DNA of 49,409 bases from an uncultured Eubacteriales bacterium (GCA_949288095.1 CASEIX010000059.1:1-49409); one strand, 5' to 3'. Positions 8,983 to 18,257 are shown, counted from the first letter of the stretch. Numbers and translations: made by a program. Notes: a model not told the origin generated them from the sequence alone.

Positions 8983-10233
8983 ATGAGATTACTAAAGAAA
9001 TATGGAGATACATTATTGTTAAAAGAATTAAAAGCAAGTTATCATTTCTTCATAAAAGAAGCAAATATAGATTTGAATAGCAAAGGATATGGGTTAATAA
9101 AAGATAAGGATATGTATGCAGATGAAATTGCAAGTATTGCATCTGTTGGATATGGATTAGCAGCTTTAGTGATTGGAGCTAACAGAAACTGGATTTCTTA
9201 TCCAGAGGCTTATAAAAGAGCAAGTAAAACATTAGATACATTTTTAAATTATGTAGAAGGAGAAAATGGATTTTATTATCATTTTGTCAATATGCATACA
9301 GGAAAGAGAGAATGGAATTGTGAAATATCAATCATTGACACAGCTATTTTTATATGTGGAGCAATATTAGCAGGAGAATATTTTCGAGGAAAGATAAAGC
9401 AAAAAGCAGAAGAACTATATAAAAGAGTGAATTGGGAATGGTATCGAAATAAAGAAAGTAATTATTTTTATATGGGATATAAACCAGAAACGGGATTTTG
9501 GGGACATTGGGATATGTATGCTGAACAGTTGATGCTGTATGTTTTAGGGGTAGCTTCTCCAACATATCCAATTCAAAAAACAATGTATGATGATATGAAA
9601 AAAGAAACATGTACTTATGAAGGAATAGAAGATATTATTTATACATATTGTGGAACATTATTTACCTATCAATTTTCTCATGCATGGATAGATTTCAGAG
9701 ATAGAAAAGATGAAAACGGAATTGATTGGTTTGAAAATTCAATAAAAGCAACCATAGCTAATAGGACATATTGTATTAAAAATAAAGATAGATTTAAAAC
9801 GTTTGGTGAAAATTCATGGGGATTAACAGCATGTTTAGGACCTAATGGATATTCTGGAGAATATGGAGCAATGCCAGCTTTAGCAGATGTAGATAAACTA
9901 AATGATGGAACGGTTAGCCCATGTGGATCAGCAGGTTCCATTGTATTTACACCAGAATTAAGTATGAAAGCATTAGAAAATTTTTACAATCATTATCCTA
10001 AACTATGGGGAAGATATGGATTTATTGATGGATATAACTTAGAAAATGGACAATGGTATTCAAAAGAAGTCATTGGAATTGACAAAGGTATATCTATGAT
10101 GATGATAGAAAATTATTTATCACAATTACTATGGAAGCATTTTATGAAAAATGAATACATACAAAAAGGATTAGAAATCTTAAATATTAGCAAGGAAAAT
10201 ATACATACAAAAACGAAAGAAGTGCCTGTGTAA
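8983..10233 (+). CDS. Glycoamylase-like (GH144-type) glycoside hydrolase, cytosolic
   Basis: Resembles the glycoamylase-like family that includes GH144 endo-beta-1,2-glucanases: an all-helical (alpha/alpha)6 look with aromatic-rich segments such as YFYMGYKPETGFWGHWDMYA, CGTLFTYQFSHAWIDFRD, FGENSWGLTACLGPNGYSG and TVSPCGSAGSIVFTPE. At 416 aa it matches the catalytic domain alone. No signal peptide is visible, so it probably acts inside the cell on imported oligosaccharides. The GH3 gene starts 18 bases downstream, and a beta-linked glucan (perhaps beta-1,2) is the inferred substrate. The exact linkage cannot be read from the sequence. Confidence 0.72.
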   Translation: MRLLKKYGDTLLLKELKASYHFFIKEANIDLNSKGYGLIKDKDMYADEIASIASVGYGLAALVIGANRNWISYPEAYKRASKTLDTFLNYVEGENGFYYHFVNMHTGKREWNCEISIIDTAIFICGAILAGEYFRGKIKQKAEELYKRVNWEWYRNKESNYFYMGYKPETGFWGHWDMYAEQLMLYVLGVASPTYPIQKTMYDDMKKETCTYEGIEDIIYTYCGTLFTYQFSHAWIDFRDRKDENGIDWFENSIKATIANRTYCIKNKDRFKTFGENSWGLTACLGPNGYSGEYGAMPALADVDKLNDGTVSPCGSAGSIVFTPELSMKALENFYNHYPKLWGRYGFIDGYNLENGQWYSKEVIGIDKGISMMMIENYLSQLLWKHFMKNEYIQKGLEILNISKENIHTKTKEVPV

Positions 10234-10251
10234 GCTCAAATGGAGGTGTCT

Positions 10252-12471
10252 ATGAAACACGAGCAAATACTAGAATTATTAAATGAAATGACAATAGAAG
10301 AAAAAATAGGTCAAATGGTACAAATTACAGGAGATGTATTTCTATCAGAAGATACAAACAGTGTATTAACAGGTCCATTAAAGGATTTACATCTATCTAA
10401 GAAAACAGTATATCATGTAGGCTCTGTTTTAAATATTATAGGAGCAGAAAAGGTTAAAAAGGTACAAGATGAATATTTATCCAAAAGTAGATTAAAAATA
10501 CCTCTTCTATTTATGGATGACATTATTAATGGATATAAGATTGCATTTCCTATACCAATTGCACAAGGATGTTCATGGAATACCAAAGTTGTAAAAGAGA
10601 TGACAGAAATATCTAGCATGGAATCTAGTATTGCAGGTGCGAATGTGAATTTTTCACCAATGGTAGACTTATTTAGAGATGCTAGATGGGGAAGGGTGAT
10701 GGAATCCATTGGAGGGGAAGATCCTCTTCTAGGAGAAATTTATGCCAAAACAATGGTAAAAGCGTATCAAGGAAAAAATTTTTCAGAAATAGGAAAAATA
10801 GCATCTTGTGTGAAACATATAGCAGCATATGGAGCAGTAGAAGCTGGAAGAGAATATAACACAGTAGATATGTCAGAAAGAGAATTTAGACAATATTATT
10901 TACCAGCATATAAGGCAGCGATAGAAGCAGGAGCAGAAATGTTAATGACATCATTTAATATATTAAATGGAATTCCTTCAACAGTAAATCAATGGCTAAT
11001 TCAAGAGGTAATCAGGAAAGAATTAGGATTTAAAGGAATTGTCATTTCAGACTATGGGGCAATTGAAGAAACTATAGTACATGGGTATTCTGCAAATGAA
11101 ACAGAAGCAGCAAGAAATGCTATTAATGCAGGTGTTGACATTGATATGATGTCTAGCATATATGCAAATCACTTAAAAGACTTGTGCTTAGAAAATCAAG
11201 AAATAGAAAAGAAAGTAAATGAAAGTGTCTTAAGAATATTGACATTAAAAAACAAATTGGGATTATTTGAAAATCCATATGGAAATACAAATGAGGATAA
11301 AGAAAAGACATATTTAATGAATCCGACAAATCTAGAAAAAGCAAAAAAATTAACACAAGAAACATTTGTCTTATTAAAAAATAAAAACCATGTGTTACCA
11401 TTAGAAAAGAATAAAAAGATTGCCCTAATTGGACCATATATAGATAATATTGGAATTACTGGTTCATGGTCTATGTTTTCTGATAGAACAAAAAATGGTA
11501 CTATTTTAGATATATTTAAAGAAAAAATGGGAAGTCAGGTATTATATGCAAAAGGATGTGAGATTTTAAGACAAGAAGAAATTAATAAAATATTATCAGC
11601 AGATGGATTACCTACTGTGCATGTAGAAAATGAAAGCCAAAAAGAACAAGATATGATTGCTTCAGCCATACAAATTGCCAAAAAAGCAGACATTATTCTT
11701 TTAGCGTTAGGAGAGCATTATAAACAAACAGGAGAAGCATGTTCACGTTCTAATATTGCTTTACCAGAAAATCAAATACAATTAATTAATGCATTATATA
11801 CATTGTCAAAACCAATGGTGCTAATTTTATTTAATGGTAGGCCAATTGAACTTAATACAATAGAACAAAAATTAGATGCTATTTTAGAAGTATGGTTTCC
11901 AGGAACAACAGGAGCAAAAGCAATTGTAGAAATGCTATTTGGAGAAGAAAATCCATCAGGAAAATTAACCATGAGCTTTCCACAAAATGTAGGACAATGT
12001 CCAGTATATTATAACCATTACCATACAGGTAGACCACATTATGACAATCTTCGATATGTATCTAGATATCAAGATATTCCAACAGAAAGTTTTTATCCAT
12101 TTGGATATGGTTTGTCATATTGTGATTTTCAATATACAGAGTTATATCTAAACAAACATAAAATGAATAAAAATGAAAAGATTACAATAACTGTAAAAAT
12201 AGAAAATCAAAGTGATTATGCAGGATATGAAGTGATACAGTTATATATACAAGATTTATATGGAAGTGTGGTAAGACCAGTAAAAGAATTGAAAGCGTTT
12301 AAAAAAGAATATTTTAAGCCACATGAAATAAAATATATACATTTTAATATAGATATGCATATGTTAAAATTCTGGAATGAGAAACTAGAATTTGTAGCAG
12401 AAAGTGGAGAGTTTAAAGTTTTTGTTGGTGGGGATTCTGTAAATGTTTTAGAGGATAGATTTGAATTATGA
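10252..12471 (+). CDS. Glycoside hydrolase family 3 beta-glucosidase
   Basis: GH3 enzyme that removes terminal beta-linked glucose. The TIM-barrel half contains KHIAAYGA and the nucleophile loop GIVISDYGA with Asp267. The alpha/beta sandwich half and a C-terminal fibronectin-III-like domain (YEVIQLYIQDLYG) follow, giving 739 aa. The start at 10252 is chosen because GGAGGT at 10242-10247 precedes it; an in-frame ATG at 10240 overlaps that site and has none of its own. There is no signal peptide, so it should be cytosolic. It is paired with the GH144-type gene, a logical endo/exo pair. Sophorose-active GH3 enzymes are known in other Firmicutes. Confidence 0.93.
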   Translation: MKHEQILELLNEMTIEEKIGQMVQITGDVFLSEDTNSVLTGPLKDLHLSKKTVYHVGSVLNIIGAEKVKKVQDEYLSKSRLKIPLLFMDDIINGYKIAFPIPIAQGCSWNTKVVKEMTEISSMESSIAGANVNFSPMVDLFRDARWGRVMESIGGEDPLLGEIYAKTMVKAYQGKNFSEIGKIASCVKHIAAYGAVEAGREYNTVDMSEREFRQYYLPAYKAAIEAGAEMLMTSFNILNGIPSTVNQWLIQEVIRKELGFKGIVISDYGAIEETIVHGYSANETEAARNAINAGVDIDMMSSIYANHLKDLCLENQEIEKKVNESVLRILTLKNKLGLFENPYGNTNEDKEKTYLMNPTNLEKAKKLTQETFVLLKNKNHVLPLEKNKKIALIGPYIDNIGITGSWSMFSDRTKNGTILDIFKEKMGSQVLYAKGCEILRQEEINKILSADGLPTVHVENESQKEQDMIASAIQIAKKADIILLALGEHYKQTGEACSRSNIALPENQIQLINALYTLSKPMVLILFNGRPIELNTIEQKLDAILEVWFPGTTGAKAIVEMLFGEENPSGKLTMSFPQNVGQCPVYYNHYHTGRPHYDNLRYVSRYQDIPTESFYPFGYGLSYCDFQYTELYLNKHKMNKNEKITITVKIENQSDYAGYEVIQLYIQDLYGSVVRPVKELKAFKKEYFKPHEIKYIHFNIDMHMLKFWNEKLEFVAESGEFKVFVGGDSVNVLEDRFEL

Positions 12472-12482
12472 ATATAGTGTTG

Positions 12483-12506
12483 AAAGGCAGCTTTGGGCTG
12501 CTTTTT
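12483..12506 (+). terminator. Terminator after the GH3 gene
   Basis: GCAGC 12487-12491 pairs with GCTGC 12497-12501 around a 5-nt loop, followed directly by TTTTT. Confidence 0.8.
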
Positions 12507-12555
12507 ATATTTTATTAAATACAATAATAAATATTAAATGGAATAAAAAAAACTA

Positions 12556-12584
12556 TTGACAATACAAAACATATGTTCTATAAT
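12556..12584 (+). promoter_or_regulatory. Consensus promoter with LexA-like box
   Basis: A perfect TTGACA (12556-12561), 17-base spacer and perfect TATAAT (12579-12584). The spacer ends in AAACATATGTTC (12567-12578), which read on the other strand is GAAC-4-GTTT, the form of LexA box known in Clostridia. A repressor bound there would sit against the -10 element. The genes behind it are Nudix and dinD, the latter a classic SOS gene. Confidence 0.75.
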
Positions 12585-12644
12585 GTAAGCGATTGAAATA
12601 TGAATTTGTAATCATTTTATAATTAATAGATGAAGGTGAAAAAT

Positions 12645-13076
12645 ATGGAAAGATTTAAATTAGTAACTTCTGTACATTTAATACTAATAAAAGAAGGAAA
12701 AGTATTATTACTTAGAAGATATCATACTGGATATGAAGATGGAAATTATAGTGTTGTTGCAGGACATATAGATGGCAATGAAAGTGTAATAAGGGCAATG
12801 CAGAGAGAGGCAATGGAAGAAGCAGGAATAAAAATTCAAGAAACGGATTTAAAAATAGTACATGTCATGCATAGGAAATCTGAGGATAGAGAAAATATAG
12901 ACTATTTTTTCGAATGTAAAAATTATGAAGGAACCATTAAAATTATGGAAAAAGATAAATGCGATGAATTACAATTTTATGATATTAATAAACTACCAAG
13001 TAATACAATACCATATATTAGAAAAGCATTTGATTTTTATCAAAAAGGAGAACCTTTTTCTATATATGGATGGTAA
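12645..13076 (+). CDS. Nudix hydrolase
   Basis: Hydrolyses a nucleoside diphosphate linked to another moiety; substrate unknown. The Nudix box is complete: G40, E46, R54-E55, E58-E59, G61 in the stretch from AGHIDGNESV to EEAGIKI. At 143 aa it is a single-domain member. ATG 12645 is preferred to the in-frame ATG at 12630 because GAAGGTG lies just before it. It is the first gene behind the LexA-box promoter and 26 bases upstream of dinD, so a damaged-nucleotide-cleaning role is possible, but that is inference from context. Confidence 0.9.
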   Translation: MERFKLVTSVHLILIKEGKVLLLRRYHTGYEDGNYSVVAGHIDGNESVIRAMQREAMEEAGIKIQETDLKIVHVMHRKSEDRENIDYFFECKNYEGTIKIMEKDKCDELQFYDINKLPSNTIPYIRKAFDFYQKGEPFSIYGW

Positions 13077-13102
13077 TCTAAATATTTATAGAGGTGATTT
13101 TT

Positions 13103-13972
13103 ATGGAATTTGAAAAATCAAAACTAATAGAATTAAAAGAAAAATTTGATTCTATTATTAACACAGAAGAAAAAGACAAAATAGAATTTTGGTATGCAAG
13201 GGATTTACAGATTCAATTAGGATACAAAAGGTGGGAAAATTTTATTGAAACAATAAAAAAAGCAATAAAATCTTGTGAAAACGCTGGTATAGAAGTTGAT
13301 AACCATTTTCGTGAGGTCACGAAAATGGTACAAATAGGATCAGGTGCAAGAAGAAATTTACAAGACTATATGTTAACAAGATATGCTTGCTATTTAATAG
13401 CTCAAAATGGAGATTCTAAAAAAGAAGAAATCGCATTTGCTCAAACATATTTTGCAGTACAAACTAGAAAACAAGAAATAATTGAGGACAGAATAAAACT
13501 AATGAATCGATTGGAAGCAAGAGAAAAACTAAAAGAATCTGAAAAACAACTATCTAAAAATATTTATGAAAGAGGAGTAGATGATTTAGGTTTTGCAAGA
13601 ATACGTTCAAAAGGTGATTCAGCATTATTTGGTGGATTAAATACAATGCAGATGAAAGCAAAATACGGAGTAAAAGAAAATAGACCTTTAGCAGATTTTT
13701 TACCGACATTAACAATTGCAGCAAAAAATCTAGCAACAGAAATGACAAATTACAATGTAACTGAAAAAGATATGTATGGTGAAGAAAGTATAACTGATGA
13801 GCATGTAGATAATAATTTGAGTGTAAGAAATATGTTAAATAAAAGAGGCATTAAACCAGAAAATTTAAAACCAGCAGAAGATTTGAAGAAATTAGAAAGA
13901 AGAGTTAAGTCAGAAAGTAAGAAAATAGCTGATAGTAATAAATTGCCAAAAGAAAATTATAAAGAATTGTAA
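13103..13972 (+). CDS. dinD: DNA damage-inducible protein D (DinD)
   Basis: Matches DinD, an SOS-induced protein that in E. coli interferes with RecA activities. Typical segments are FWYARDLQIQLGYKRWENF (N-terminal Bro-N-like part), NHFREVTKMVQIGSGARR, YMLTRYACYLIAQNGD and YFAVQTRKQE, then AREKLKESEK and DLGFARIRSKGDSALFGG. At 289 aa it is slightly longer than the E. coli protein. GAGGTGA at 13091-13097 supports ATG 13103 over the GTG at 13094. Co-transcription with the Nudix gene from a promoter holding a LexA-like box fits an SOS operon. Confidence 0.9.
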   Translation: MEFEKSKLIELKEKFDSIINTEEKDKIEFWYARDLQIQLGYKRWENFIETIKKAIKSCENAGIEVDNHFREVTKMVQIGSGARRNLQDYMLTRYACYLIAQNGDSKKEEIAFAQTYFAVQTRKQEIIEDRIKLMNRLEAREKLKESEKQLSKNIYERGVDDLGFARIRSKGDSALFGGLNTMQMKAKYGVKENRPLADFLPTLTIAAKNLATEMTNYNVTEKDMYGEESITDEHVDNNLSVRNMLNKRGIKPENLKPAEDLKKLERRVKSESKKIADSNKLPKENYKEL

Positions 13973-13976
13973 AACC

Positions 13977-13999
13977 TGAGGTTGCAAATTGCGACCTCA
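13977..13999. terminator. Bidirectional hairpin between dinD and asnB
   Basis: TGAGGTTGC (13977-13985) pairs with GCGACCTCA (13991-13999), one wobble. It lies between converging stops at 13972 and 14009. Confidence 0.65.
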
Positions 14000-14008
14000 A
14001 GTTAAAAA

Positions 14009-15859
14009 TTATAATTCAATTTTAGGCTGATACTTCTCAAGCCACATATTTACTTGGCAAAGATAAGCCATAAGCTGTGGACCTGTCATTAATTGACCAA
14101 ACCAAGGTCTGGTAAAACTAGAACCATTTGTATCTAAGATTTCTAGAATATATTTTCTATTTAATAAATCATTAATTGGTGCATTTGGATTTTGCATAAT
14201 ATTTGTCAGCATATCTTTTACTTTAGCTAAATACGTAGGATTATGTGTCTTAGGATATGGTGATTTTTTTCTATCGACAATTTCAGCAGGTAAAAAGTCT
14301 TTACAAATATAACGAAGTAATCCTTTTTCTCTACCATTTAAAGCCTTCATTTCCCAAGGAATATTCCATACATATTGTGCTAATCTGTAATCACAGAAAG
14401 GAACACGAAGTTCAAATCCGTTATACATAGCCATTCTATCAGAACGGTCTAACAATGTTTGCATAAACCAATTTAAAGTCAGATAAGAAATTTTTCGTTT
14501 TTCAGCAGTTTCCTTAGAATCTGTATCTAATATTTCAACCTCTCCTAAACTTTCGTTATAACGATAATCAATATATTCTCTTAAATGTACTTTTTTACTT
14601 AAATCTGGATGTAATAAGGTTTGCCTTTCGTTAATAGCAATTGACCAAGGAAATGTACCACTGTTTAAAGCATCTTCTCTAAAGAACCATGGATAGCCAC
14701 CAAAGATTTCATCAGCACATTCACCTGTTAGAGCAACCGTTTGCTCTGGTTTTACATTCTTGCAAAACAATAATAAGGAAGAATCAATATCAGCCATACC
14801 AGGCATATCTCTTGCAATCATACTATCATATAGATAAGAAGCAAGTTCTGGTGTGTCAATTACAATGTTATGATGTTTGGTATGCAAATTTTTACACATT
14901 AAGTTTATATAATAATTATCTGAATTCGGCTGAAAATCACTTTTAACAAAATTTTTATCATTATCTACATAATCAATCGAATAGGTATCTAAAGGTGGTA
15001 ATTTTTCTTTTTCGTAATAATCAACAGCAAATTTTGTGATGATACTAGAATCTAAACCACCAGATAGGAATGTACATAAAGGCACATCTGAAACTAATTG
15101 ACGTTCTATGGAATCCTTTAACAAGTAACGAACATGATTACAAGTTTGTGCTAAATTATCTATATGTTCTTCTGAATGTAACTTCCAATATCGTTTTATC
15201 TTTAAGCCATATTTATTGAATACAGCAAAATGAGCAGGTTTTAACTCATAGATATTTTTAAAAATTGTTGTGCCAGGTGTATGACTAGGACCAATACCTA
15301 ATAATTCAGATATACCTTGGCTATCTAAAATTTTTTCAATTCCAGGATATTGAAATATCGCTTTTATTTCTGAACCAAATACTAGGGTATTATGAAGTAC
15401 AGAATAAAATAATGGTTTTACACCCAAATGGTCTCTTGCCATAAATAATTCCTTATCTTTGGTATTCCAAATGGCAAAAGCAAAGATACCATTTAGATGA
15501 TGGACAATTTCTTTTCCAAAATGAATATATCCTTTTAAGATGACTTCTGTATCACAATGTCCTTTAAAAGTAAACCCATTTTGGATTAAGATATCTCTAA
15601 GTTCTTTTATGTTATATATCTGCCCATTATAACAAATAATATAATCTCCATATGATGTATGTTCTATCATTGGTTGTCTACCACCATTAGGGTCAATCAC
15701 AATTAATCGTTTATGTGCTAAATAGGCATTATCTGAAACAAAATAACCATCTTCATCAGGACCTCTTTTTGATAATGTACCATTCATATTCTCCAAAATT
15801 ATTTTAGAATCTTGATTTAATTTTTCTTTTATATTCACAAATCCAGCAAAACCACACAT
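14009..15859 (-). CDS. asnB: Asparagine synthase (glutamine-hydrolysing)
   Basis: Makes asparagine from aspartate with glutamine and ATP. Cys2 is the glutaminase nucleophile (MCGFAGF); KRGPDEDG and the CYNGQIYN and DTEV segments complete the N-terminal amidotransferase domain. The synthetase P-loop is SGGLDSS at residues 266-272, followed by ALTGECADEIFGGYPWF. At 616 aa it is full length. An AGGT-CC type site (GGAGGT at 15869-15874 on this strand) precedes the ATG. It is monocistronic, divergent from the DUF5662 gene and convergent with dinD. Confidence 0.97.
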   Translation of the reverse strand: MCGFAGFVNIKEKLNQDSKIILENMNGTLSKRGPDEDGYFVSDNAYLAHKRLIVIDPNGGRQPMIEHTSYGDYIICYNGQIYNIKELRDILIQNGFTFKGHCDTEVILKGYIHFGKEIVHHLNGIFAFAIWNTKDKELFMARDHLGVKPLFYSVLHNTLVFGSEIKAIFQYPGIEKILDSQGISELLGIGPSHTPGTTIFKNIYELKPAHFAVFNKYGLKIKRYWKLHSEEHIDNLAQTCNHVRYLLKDSIERQLVSDVPLCTFLSGGLDSSIITKFAVDYYEKEKLPPLDTYSIDYVDNDKNFVKSDFQPNSDNYYINLMCKNLHTKHHNIVIDTPELASYLYDSMIARDMPGMADIDSSLLLFCKNVKPEQTVALTGECADEIFGGYPWFFREDALNSGTFPWSIAINERQTLLHPDLSKKVHLREYIDYRYNESLGEVEILDTDSKETAEKRKISYLTLNWFMQTLLDRSDRMAMYNGFELRVPFCDYRLAQYVWNIPWEMKALNGREKGLLRYICKDFLPAEIVDRKKSPYPKTHNPTYLAKVKDMLTNIMQNPNAPINDLLNRKYILEILDTNGSSFTRPWFGQLMTGPQLMAYLCQVNMWLEKYQPKIEL

Positions 15860-15984
15860 GTATTTTATACCTCCAATCTATATATCATATGCAAAAAAAG
15901 AAATAAAATTTATTGATTTTAGAAAAAAAGTATAGTAGACTTAACTTAGAAAAATAAACGTATGCTTTTAGAAGGGAATAAAGG

Positions 15985-16542
15985 ATGAAACGAAAAATAA
16001 AATTCAAAAATATAGTAAAGCATTTTATACTCATTACCAAACATAGATGGTTAGTGTTTAAATTATGTTGTAGACTTAGATTATTTTGGAGAGGATTGGT
16101 ACATGATTTATCGAAATATTCTCCAACAGAATTTTTAGAAAGTGTTCGATATTATGAAGGGAATCGTTCACCAATTGTAAGTACCAAGCAAGACAAAGGA
16201 TATTCTGAAGCATGGTTGCACCATAAAGGAAGAAATAAGCATCATAGTGAGTATTGGGTGGATAGGAATGCACCAGAACAGACACCGATTATGCCATATG
16301 TATATACAGCAGAAATGATATGTGATAAATTAGCAGCAGGAATTACCTATCAAGGAAAAAATTGGAATAAAGAGTATCCTCTAACATATTGGAAAAAAGA
16401 AAGAGAAAAATTACTAATCAATGAAAAATTAAAAGATATGTTAACAGATTTTTTTACACAAGTCAGTATAGATGGGATAAACAAGGTATTAACAAAGAAA
16501 AATGTGCAAGAATTATATAAAAAATATTGTGGCAACAGTTGA
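15985..16542 (+). CDS. DUF5662 family protein
   Basis: Fits the DUF5662 family, found in Clostridia and their phages. The hallmark is GLVHDLSKYSPTEF (residues ~37-50), an H-D-x-S-K segment, followed by HHKGRNKHHSEYWV and a third helical segment YTAEMICDKLAAG. The clustered histidines and aspartates suggest a metal-dependent HD-like fold, but no activity is established. At 185 aa the protein has no membrane segment. GAAGGGA lies 7 bases before the ATG. Its last codons overlap the -35 element of the rpmF promoter. Confidence 0.8.
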   Translation: MKRKIKFKNIVKHFILITKHRWLVFKLCCRLRLFWRGLVHDLSKYSPTEFLESVRYYEGNRSPIVSTKQDKGYSEAWLHHKGRNKHHSEYWVDRNAPEQTPIMPYVYTAEMICDKLAAGITYQGKNWNKEYPLTYWKKEREKLLINEKLKDMLTDFFTQVSIDGINKVLTKKNVQELYKKYCGNS

Positions 16543-16567
16543 CAAAAAATGAAAATACTTGTATAAT
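16539..16567 (+). promoter_or_regulatory. Consensus promoter for rpmF
   Basis: Perfect TTGACA (16539-16544), 17-base spacer and perfect TATAAT (16562-16567). The -35 element contains the stop codon of the DUF5662 gene. Confidence 0.85.
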
Positions 16568-16639
16568 CTTATAGTGACTAAAATATCGATAAAATAAACA
16601 ATAGATATATACATATATCTTAAGCAAGGAGGGATTTAG

Positions 16640-16831
16640 ATGGCACAACCAAAAAGAAGATGGTCTAAAGCAAGAACACATGCTAAAAGATCAACATGGA
16701 AAAAAGAACAACCAGCATATACAACTTGTCCACATTGTCATGAACCAGTAATGCCACATAGAGTATGCAAAAACTGCGGATATTATGATGGAAAAGAAGT
16801 AATTGCTAAAAAAGAAAATAAAGATGCATAA
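16640..16831 (+). CDS. rpmF: 50S ribosomal protein L32
   Basis: Ribosomal protein of the large subunit. It starts MAQPKRRWSKARTHAKRSTW, as usual for bacterial L32, and keeps the zinc ribbon with C30, C33, C43 and C46 (CPHC and CKNC), so this is the C+ form. At 63 aa the length is normal. GGAGG precedes the ATG. The gene usually follows yceD (DUF177); here it follows DUF5662 and has its own perfect sigma-A promoter, fitting high expression. Confidence 0.97.
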   Translation: MAQPKRRWSKARTHAKRSTWKKEQPAYTTCPHCHEPVMPHRVCKNCGYYDGKEVIAKKENKDA

Positions 16832-16841
16832 TGAAGGGGAA

Positions 16842-16870
16842 AGTAGTGCTTTATAGAAGTACTATTTTTT
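16842..16870 (+). terminator. Terminator after rpmF
   Basis: A 10-bp stem with two wobbles (16842-16851/16857-16866) runs into TTTTTT. Confidence 0.7.
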
Positions 16871-16900
16871 GTTATCTAATAATGTATATGGAGGTGTATG

Positions 16901-17479
16901 ATGCCAAAATCTACGTTTTACAATTTAAATGAAGAAAAAAGAGAAAAAATAAAAAGAGCATTAAAAAAGGAATTTACAAAACATACTTTTGAAAAAGCAT
17001 CTATTAGCAATATGATAGAAGAGGCAAACATACCAAGAGGGAGTTTTTATCAGTATTTTGAAGATAAAGAAGATGCCTTAAAATATATCATTGAAGATTT
17101 TTTAAATGACGAAAAAGAAAAGATTAAAGAATTACTCATACAAAATGAGGGAGATATATTTTCAACAACGATAGACTTATATTCTTACTTTGTAGAAAAA
17201 AATTATCATGAGGCAGAAGTAAAATTATTTCAAAATATTATTAACAAATTAAGAAATGAAAATGTAAATATCTATAAAAATATAAGGTTAAAAAAATTTA
17301 CAGATTTAAAAGATATGGATAAAAACAATTGTTATATTGATACAAGCCTGTTATCTATTGAAAGTGATGAAGATATAGAATATATGTTAAGAATATTAAC
17401 TTGTATTTTAAGAGCAGAGGTTATTGATGTTATGCATAAGAAAGTATCAAAAGAAAAACGGAAAAGAAGAATTGTCTAA
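16901..17479 (+). CDS. TetR/AcrR family transcriptional regulator
   Basis: The N-terminal TetR helix-turn-helix is clear: FTKHTFEKASISNMIEEANI, then PRGSFYQYFEDKEDALKYI. The C-terminal ligand-binding half (residues ~65-192) is unique, as usual. GGAGGT at 16890-16895 favours ATG 16901 over the ATG at 16898. At 192 aa the length is typical. The next gene encodes a DUF308 membrane protein 120 bases downstream and could be its target, but no clear operator palindrome was seen in the gap. Confidence 0.9.
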   Translation: MPKSTFYNLNEEKREKIKRALKKEFTKHTFEKASISNMIEEANIPRGSFYQYFEDKEDALKYIIEDFLNDEKEKIKELLIQNEGDIFSTTIDLYSYFVEKNYHEAEVKLFQNIINKLRNENVNIYKNIRLKKFTDLKDMDKNNCYIDTSLLSIESDEDIEYMLRILTCILRAEVIDVMHKKVSKEKRKRRIV

Positions 17480-17602
17480 GCAAATAGAAATTTTAAAAAA
17501 AGGAATGACAAAATAATACAAAAATTTTAAAAAAATATGTACATTTTTTTTATTTTATGATATGATTCTAAAGAAAATACAAAAGAAAGAGAGGAGATAC
17601 AA

Positions 17603-18139
17603 ATGTCTGAAAAATTTTTAAAGAGAACAAACTGGACAGATATCGTAATATCTATACTATTTGTGATATTAGGAGCATTATTAATTATAAGACCTACTGA
17701 AATGGTGTCTGTTATATCTATACTTTTAGGAATGGTACTATTCATTATGGGATTCCTAAAATTGGTAGATTATTTTACATCTAAAGATAAAGAAGACTAT
17801 TTATTAACATTTGCATTAGTAGCAGCAGTGTTAGGTGTAATTGTTTTATCTTGTTCAGATGTAATCACAGGAATCTTTAGAGTAATATTAGGAATATGGA
17901 TCATTGTTTCAGGAATTAGAAATTTCCAAACATCTTTAGTATGGAAAGAGGTAAAATCAGGACTTTGGACAATAACTGTATTATGTGCATTACTAATGAT
18001 TATTGCAGGAATTGTTATATTAGTAAGTTCAACTCTAGCAATTAGAATTGTTGGTATTACGATTGTAATTTATGCTGTATTAGATATTATAGCAAGATTA
18101 ATATTCATGAAAAAAGTCCAAGATTATTTAGATAAATAA
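17603..18139 (+). CDS. HdeD-like DUF308 membrane protein
   Basis: Six predicted membrane helices in three repeated pairs: IVISILFVILGALLIIRP, VISILLGMVLFIMGFLKL, FALVAAVLGVIVLSC, FRVILGIWIIVSGIRNF, and two more before the C-terminus. The GALLIIRP-type segment is the DUF308 hallmark shared with E. coli HdeD (acid-stress membrane protein). At 178 aa the length is usual. GAGAGGAG precedes the ATG. A role in membrane stress is family inference; the TetR gene upstream may control it. Confidence 0.85.
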   Translation: MSEKFLKRTNWTDIVISILFVILGALLIIRPTEMVSVISILLGMVLFIMGFLKLVDYFTSKDKEDYLLTFALVAAVLGVIVLSCSDVITGIFRVILGIWIIVSGIRNFQTSLVWKEVKSGLWTITVLCALLMIIAGIVILVSSTLAIRIVGITIVIYAVLDIIARLIFMKKVQDYLDK

Positions 18140-18146
18140 GATAAAG

Positions 18147-18174
18147 AAAACACTTCCAGTAGGAAGTGTTTTTT
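18147..18174 (+). terminator. Terminator after the DUF308 gene
   Basis: An 11-bp perfect stem (18147-18157/18162-18172), loop AGTA, T-rich tail. Confidence 0.85.
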
Positions 18175-18257
18175 ATTGAATAAAAAACTATTTTTCCTAC
18201 TCAACCAAAATAACATTGTACACAAAAAAATTTAGTTAATAAAATAATTTAATAAAC

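Noticed and set aside
12925-13113. 62-residue frame between Nudix and dinD
   Set aside because: Lies within the Nudix gene in another frame, without start signal.
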